Below the pieces are notes generated by a model that was not told the DNA's origin, made no database searches, and saw only the letters and a program-made list of their open reading frames with translations. A stretch of 36,550 bases of DNA from contig CAIKXA010000036.1 of NCBI GenBank assembly GCA_903831295.1, positions 1-36,550 on the forward strand, in the 5' to 3' direction. Shown piece by piece: positions 34,301-36,550 of this stretch. The translations under genes and the position numbers were made by a program. The stretch is from an uncultured bacterium. Lineage in GTDB: Bacteria; Planctomycetota; Phycisphaerae; Phycisphaerales; SM1A02. Position 1 is the stretch's first letter; every line of letters begins with the position of its first letter.

Positions 34301-35207
34301 CGCAATTCCAGAGGCGATCCGTTCGGGACAAGAGCGCGCCAAGGATCGGCAAAATGGCCAGCTCAGCATGTTTGGAGCGTTTGAAGAATCCACGCCCAAC
34401 GGTAAAAAAGATGGTGTGTCGGCGCTGCCTCAAAATATTCCGGCATGGGACCGCGCCACGATGTTGGCGATGGAGAAGGAGGCGATTGGATTTCATGTGA
34501 GTGGGCATCCGCTGGATGATTTCAAGGAAGTGGTGTCGACTTTTTGCACGGCGGATAGTCGCGCCATTACGCAGATGCCGGGCGACGCCCCCGTGGTGTT
34601 GGCGGGAGTGGTGAGCAGACTTCGCGCCACGGTGAGTCAGAAGGGGCGCGATCCTGGAAGGCACATGGCCATGCTCACTTTATCCGATCGATCTGGACAA
34701 TCCGACGGCGTGATTTTTCCAGAGGCTTTCGCCAAATATGGCGAGTTTTTGCAGATGGATCGCCTTGTGATTGTGATTGGCCATTTGGATCGTTCTCGCG
34801 CCGAGCCCAGCGTGATCATGGATCGAGTGATTCCAATTGAGCGAGCCCAAGAATATCTGGCAACCAAACTAGAGATTCGCCTACGTTGCGCAAGCGGACA
34901 ATCAGAATCGCAATTGCGTGGCGTGTGGAACATGGTGGCTGGCGTGTTGCGCCAAGCCGCGGGTGGCATGCAGGCGCTTGATGGACGACCGGTGGACACG
35001 TGGTTGCGTTTACAACTTGAAGATGGACGCGAGGTGGTGATGATGGCCCGCGGCTTGCGCGTGGTGCCTGATCAGAATTTGCTTTCTAGAATTCGCGCCA
35101 TGCTCGCCGAATTAGGCGATGCCACCGTGCACGGTGGTTGGATTCCGCCAGGCAAAAAACCTCGCGCTTGGAAGTCTTCGCCACGCAACTCCGAAGCAAT
35201 GGCGTAA
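31338..35207 (+). CDS. dnaE: DNA polymerase III alpha subunit DnaE
   Basis: 1289 aa, the replicative polymerase. It starts at GTG (31338) with AGAGGAG 5 nt upstream. The N-terminal PHP domain (about 11-290) has HLHSEYSLLDG, LTDHGNLHG, GIEAY, GFHLVLL and DNDAHFLR. The polymerase active site has PDIDVDICQDGRAKV (Asp459, Asp461 and Asp463 form the acidic cluster) and KMDFLGLRTLTTI for the third catalytic Asp. IARGSGVGTMVGYVLGL and GYGFNKSHSTGYAIVAYQTA are standard palm and finger motifs. The tandem HhH region is followed by the beta-clamp motif QLSMF (1008-1012) and an OB domain (about 1085-1165). Eight of nine PHP metal ligands match the M. tuberculosis pattern, and the ninth is His in place of Cys, so the PHP domain may be an active proofreading nuclease. 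No epsilon gene is present here. Confidence 0.97.
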   Translation: MPDDIHAKERPQFVHLHLHSEYSLLDGGNRMERLVERVKELGMDAVALTDHGNLHGAVEFYNAARDVGVKPILGIEAYVALGDRADRTHTGFKDGGFHLVLLAENLAGWRNLMKLSTDAYLNGFYYKPRMDKSTLEMWSDGIIAINGHLGSSIAHHLSLFAQTQDEKHWSDARAEALWHAKTFGKNDRGEPRFYIELQRHNQDQWRIDPLLQKLAKELKLPMVCDNDAHFLRQEDHDTHDTLCCISMAKNKDTPDRIKYPEQLYVKSPEEMSTLFADVPESIENACAIAARCNVELPHGESHAPIVRVQKTKQKKSASTLDETEVFKQFCCAYELKPFDATNASAKDRATAKLECDESLAELAAAGLVWRYGGAGITPVIKARLERELKILADKSISAYFLIVWDFVNWARQQGIPAIARGSGVGTMVGYVLGLSNACPERFGLLFERFTDPDRNEYPDIDVDICQDGRAKVLEYVRQKYGHVAQIITFGRLKAKAAVKDVARVMGLTPTDGQRLSNMVPDELNITLAQAIDREPELQNAMKADPLIAKVLEHAQALEGHARNASIHAAGVVIATRPLDEIVPLCLATGKGEEVVTQWDGPTCEQAGLLKMDFLGLRTLTTIERCRQMIRGGLDEAAIWSAVGRTQGDGGPHPLDLDRISTEDQRVLALFRRGDTMGIFQFESGGMRKLLVDMQPDRLEDLIAANALFRPGPMELISDFNSRKNKRQPVPKLHEMVDRLTAETYGIMVYQEQVMQVLHQLGGIPLRAAYTIIKAISKKKTDVIESARADFVAGSITRGVDQQDAANLFNLILRFAGYGFNKSHSTGYAIVAYQTAYLKTFFPAFYMASVLSLESQARKLEDWAVYLEDCKRCVWSDCTKANPHIGVEVRPPDINLSETDFAVVFADGDPADALHGHVRFGLQAIAGAGEAAALAAVAQRKKGGPYKDFFDFCDRADGRAISKSTLDAMVKGGAFDSLHGVQSRAALVAAIPEAIRSGQERAKDRQNGQLSMFGAFEESTPNGKKDGVSALPQNIPAWDRATMLAMEKEAIGFHVSGHPLDDFKEVVSTFCTADSRAITQMPGDAPVVLAGVVSRLRATVSQKGRDPGRHMAMLTLSDRSGQSDGVIFPEAFAKYGEFLQMDRLVIVIGHLDRSRAEPSVIMDRVIPIERAQEYLATKLEIRLRCASGQSESQLRGVWNMVAGVLRQAAGGMQALDGRPVDTWLRLQLEDGREVVMMARGLRVVPDQNLLSRIRAMLAELGDATVHGGWIPPGKKPRAWKSSPRNSEAMA

Positions 35208-35252
35208 CCCACGCGCATTTTATTTTCTGGTGGGGTGTCTACGTTGAAAATC

Positions 35253-35873
35253 TCATGGACAAAGTCGCTGCACATTCCAGTTCGACCCGGCACGCGTGTA
35301 CACCACGCGATCATGGGAGCGAAATTTATTTCCCTGCCACAATTCAATGCGCTCCAATGAGACTCGGTAGCCGCCCCAATGTGGCGGCCGAGGCAAGGGT
35401 TTCCCAGCGAATTTGGCTTCAATCGCATCTTGCGCCGTTTGCATTGCGGCGCGATTTGCAATCGGTTGGCTTTGCGCGCTGGCCCACGCGCTGATCTGAC
35501 TTTCGCGCGGGCGAGTAAGCCAATAGGCGTCGCTTTCCGCGTCGCTTGTGAGGGTGACGTCGCCTTCAATATTGATTTGACGGCCGATGGGATGATCGTC
35601 CCAATGAAAAAGTAATGCCGCACGTGAGTGCGCCTGCAGCGCGCGCGCTTTGCGACTTTGGCGGTTGGTATAGAAGACGGCGCCGCTCTCGTCAAAGCCG
35701 CGCAGCAACACGATGCGGGATGAAGGATGGCCATCGGCGCCAACCGTGGAAAGCGTCATGGCATTTGGATTTGCCAGCGGAAGTTTTGTGGCCTGATCAA
35801 ACCATTGTTGACACGCAGCCACGGGATCCGATGGAGGATGATCAAAATCAAATGCGTTGTTGGTCGATGTCAT
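35253..35873 (-). CDS. pdxH: Pyridoxamine 5'-phosphate oxidase PdxH
   Basis: 206 aa. FMN enzyme that oxidises pyridoxamine/pyridoxine 5'-phosphate to PLP. Motifs are NAMTLSTVGADGHPSSRIVLLRGF (split-barrel start), FYTNRQSRKARAL, AALLFHWDD, GRQINIEGDV, SDAYWLTRPRESQISAWAS and the C-terminal WGGYRV...ELWQG plus NWNVQRLCP, close to the usual RLxP end. The ATG at 35871-35873 overlaps the stop of the NYN-domain gene (ATGA), so the two are translationally coupled. An in-frame ATG at 35924 would extend into that gene and lacks homology. It is convergent with dnaE, with 45 bp between the ends. PLP made here is the cofactor of the fold-type IV enzyme encoded nearby, but no direct genetic link is visible. 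Confidence 0.95.
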   Translation of the reverse strand: MTSTNNAFDFDHPPSDPVAACQQWFDQATKLPLANPNAMTLSTVGADGHPSSRIVLLRGFDESGAVFYTNRQSRKARALQAHSRAALLFHWDDHPIGRQINIEGDVTLTSDAESDAYWLTRPRESQISAWASAQSQPIANRAAMQTAQDAIEAKFAGKPLPRPPHWGGYRVSLERIELWQGNKFRSHDRVVYTRAGSNWNVQRLCP

Positions 35874-36361
35874 TTTTTTCCTTTTGGTTTTTTTGCGCCG
35901 GTCAGTCCAAATGCTTCCAGCCATTTCTGAACACTCTCATTGTCCAACTTCACATTGCGATTGGGCGCTTGAGCAATTGGAGTTCGCCGTAAATCACTGA
36001 CAAGATGTTCCAAGAATGTGGCGCTTGAAATTATTTTAGCACCCTGGCGCACGGCGGCGCGTTGCACGGCGCGATCCGATGAAACCACAATGTGTTGACG
36101 CGGATGGCTTGAACTTTCCAGCATGGCTGCGATTCGATCGTCAGCTTTTTGCGAGCCTGTCCAAATCAATGTCACCAAACTGCCACGCGAAAAACTTTGC
36201 CGCGATGGTTTTTGTCCGTCGCATACCAAGGCAACCTTTTGCCGGCGGTAGCGGCTGCGCTCGATCCAACCCGCAAGGTCCGCGGGCTCTGGACCGGCCA
36301 ATTCTGGCGGTAAAACACCTGTCACATGCAGCACATTCAAGGTGTCGACCAGCAGGGGCAT
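35870..36361 (-). CDS. NYN domain (YacP-like) putative RNA-binding/nuclease protein
   Basis: 163 aa. PIN-like NYN fold: LLVDTLNVLH (Asp6 and Asn9 at the first strand), VALVCDGQKP (Asp48), KADDRIAAM (Asp74, Asp75) and HIVVSSDRAVQRAA (Asp96), the acidic set of YacP/Rae1-type proteins, with a basic C-terminal tail (GAKKPKGKK). Rae1 in Bacillus is a ribosome-associated mRNA endonuclease; that role is possible here but not shown. The stop overlaps the pdxH start by 4 bp. The gene is divergent from rpsU (108 bp between start codons). No signal peptide or membrane segment was seen. Confidence 0.82.
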   Translation of the reverse strand: MPLLVDTLNVLHVTGVLPPELAGPEPADLAGWIERSRYRRQKVALVCDGQKPSRQSFSRGSLVTLIWTGSQKADDRIAAMLESSSHPRQHIVVSSDRAVQRAAVRQGAKIISSATFLEHLVSDLRRTPIAQAPNRNVKLDNESVQKWLEAFGLTGAKKPKGKK

Positions 36362-36389
36362 GGGGTCATTATGGCTGAAAAATCATAAG

Positions 36390-36427
36390 CATGACCGCTT
36401 GCGGCAAATGCATAAAACGGTCATGAT
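36390..36427 (+). promoter_or_regulatory. Predicted rpsU promoter bracketed by an inverted repeat
   Basis: -35 TTGCGG (36399-36404) and -10 CATGAT (36422-36427) are spaced by 17 bp, predicting a start near 36434. The perfect 8-bp arms CATGACCG (36390-36397) and CGGTCATG (36418-36425) lie just upstream of the -35 and over the -10. A regulator bound to the arms would cover the promoter. The hexamers are only moderate matches. Confidence 0.45.
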
Positions 36428-36469
36428 GTGCGGCTCTTTAACTTTAACCCACAAAGGACTACTGAAACT

Positions 36470-36550
36470 ATGGCGATTCGTATCAAGGCTAGAGCTGGTG
36501 AATCCGCGGAACAACTTCTGCGACGTTTCAAAAAAATCTGCGAGAAGGAA
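36470..36550 (+). CDS. rpsU: 30S ribosomal protein bS21, 5' part (runs off the window)
   Basis: 27 codons are visible. The peptide starts MAIRIKARAGESAEQLLRRF and continues KKICEKE, which matches the N-terminal half of bS21 ([25 protein letters not shown] in E. coli), with the conserved LRRFKK and CEKE. bS21 sits on the 30S platform and helps mRNA start-site recognition. AAAGGA lies about 12 nt before the ATG, slightly far. The gene has its own divergent promoter region with a palindrome. The rest of the gene is outside the window. Confidence 0.9.
   Translation, partial: MAIRIKARAGESAEQLLRRFKKICEKE

Overview
The window looks like chromosomal DNA from a Gram-negative planctomycete, most likely class Phycisphaerae. 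Pointers are a fused LpxC-FabZ, a lipid A gene set next to bamA, a secreted protein with a PEP-CTERM-like tail (PAPG, hydrophobic stretch, arginine cluster), a pseudopilin with the H-X9-DG motif, an ECF sigma/RskA-like pair, and several small families common in planctomycetes. This assignment is inferred from gene content; no 16S rRNA gene is present. No CRISPR array, insertion sequence, prophage or integron was seen.

Layout. 1-5000: 3' part of katG; an initiator tRNA gene with its own promoter and terminator; a TPR-sulfotransferase; a PEP-CTERM-like exported protein behind a 411-bp AT-rich regulatory gap. 5001-7892: ABC-F factor EttA and an M24 metallopeptidase. 8011-16091 (minus strand): an envelope cluster read bamA, ompH/skp-like, ompH/skp-like, lpxD, lpxC-fabZ, lpxA, conserved hypothetical. 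The divergent 16179-18480 unit holds a second lpxD and gcvT. 18554-24053: a group 2 sigma-70 factor, a UVR-motif protein coupled to a DUF456 membrane protein, a possible LigD-phosphoesterase-like protein, a TPR lipoprotein, an ArsR-methyltransferase fusion and an exported protein with repeated cysteine-rich units. 24148-31241: dnaK with a sigma-54-like promoter, a membrane-anchored EEP-fold protein, an H-X9-DG pseudopilin, an ECF sigma factor, a structured 335-bp stretch, an RskA-like anti-sigma factor, a possible 33-aa microprotein and a fold-type IV PLP enzyme. 31338-36550: dnaE, then pdxH coupled to a NYN/YacP-like protein, and the start of rpsU.

The best-defined functional unit is the outer-membrane block. 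BamA and two Skp-like proteins handle outer-membrane protein assembly. LpxA, LpxC and LpxD (twice) perform the first three steps of lipid A synthesis, and FabZ is fused to LpxC at the branch point between fatty-acid and lipid A synthesis. LpxB, LpxH/I and LpxK are not in the window.

The most interesting observations are two different lpxD genes flanking bamA together with the LpxC-FabZ fusion; a -24/-12 promoter with a 5'-end hairpin before dnaK; stem-loops between the ECF sigma and anti-sigma genes; a coupled small ORF made of a 12-nt in-frame repeat; a PLP enzyme that has lost its cofactor-nitrogen glutamate; and a palindrome bracketing the predicted rpsU promoter. I found no complete, clearly undescribed multi-gene system. 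The novelty is in these smaller features.
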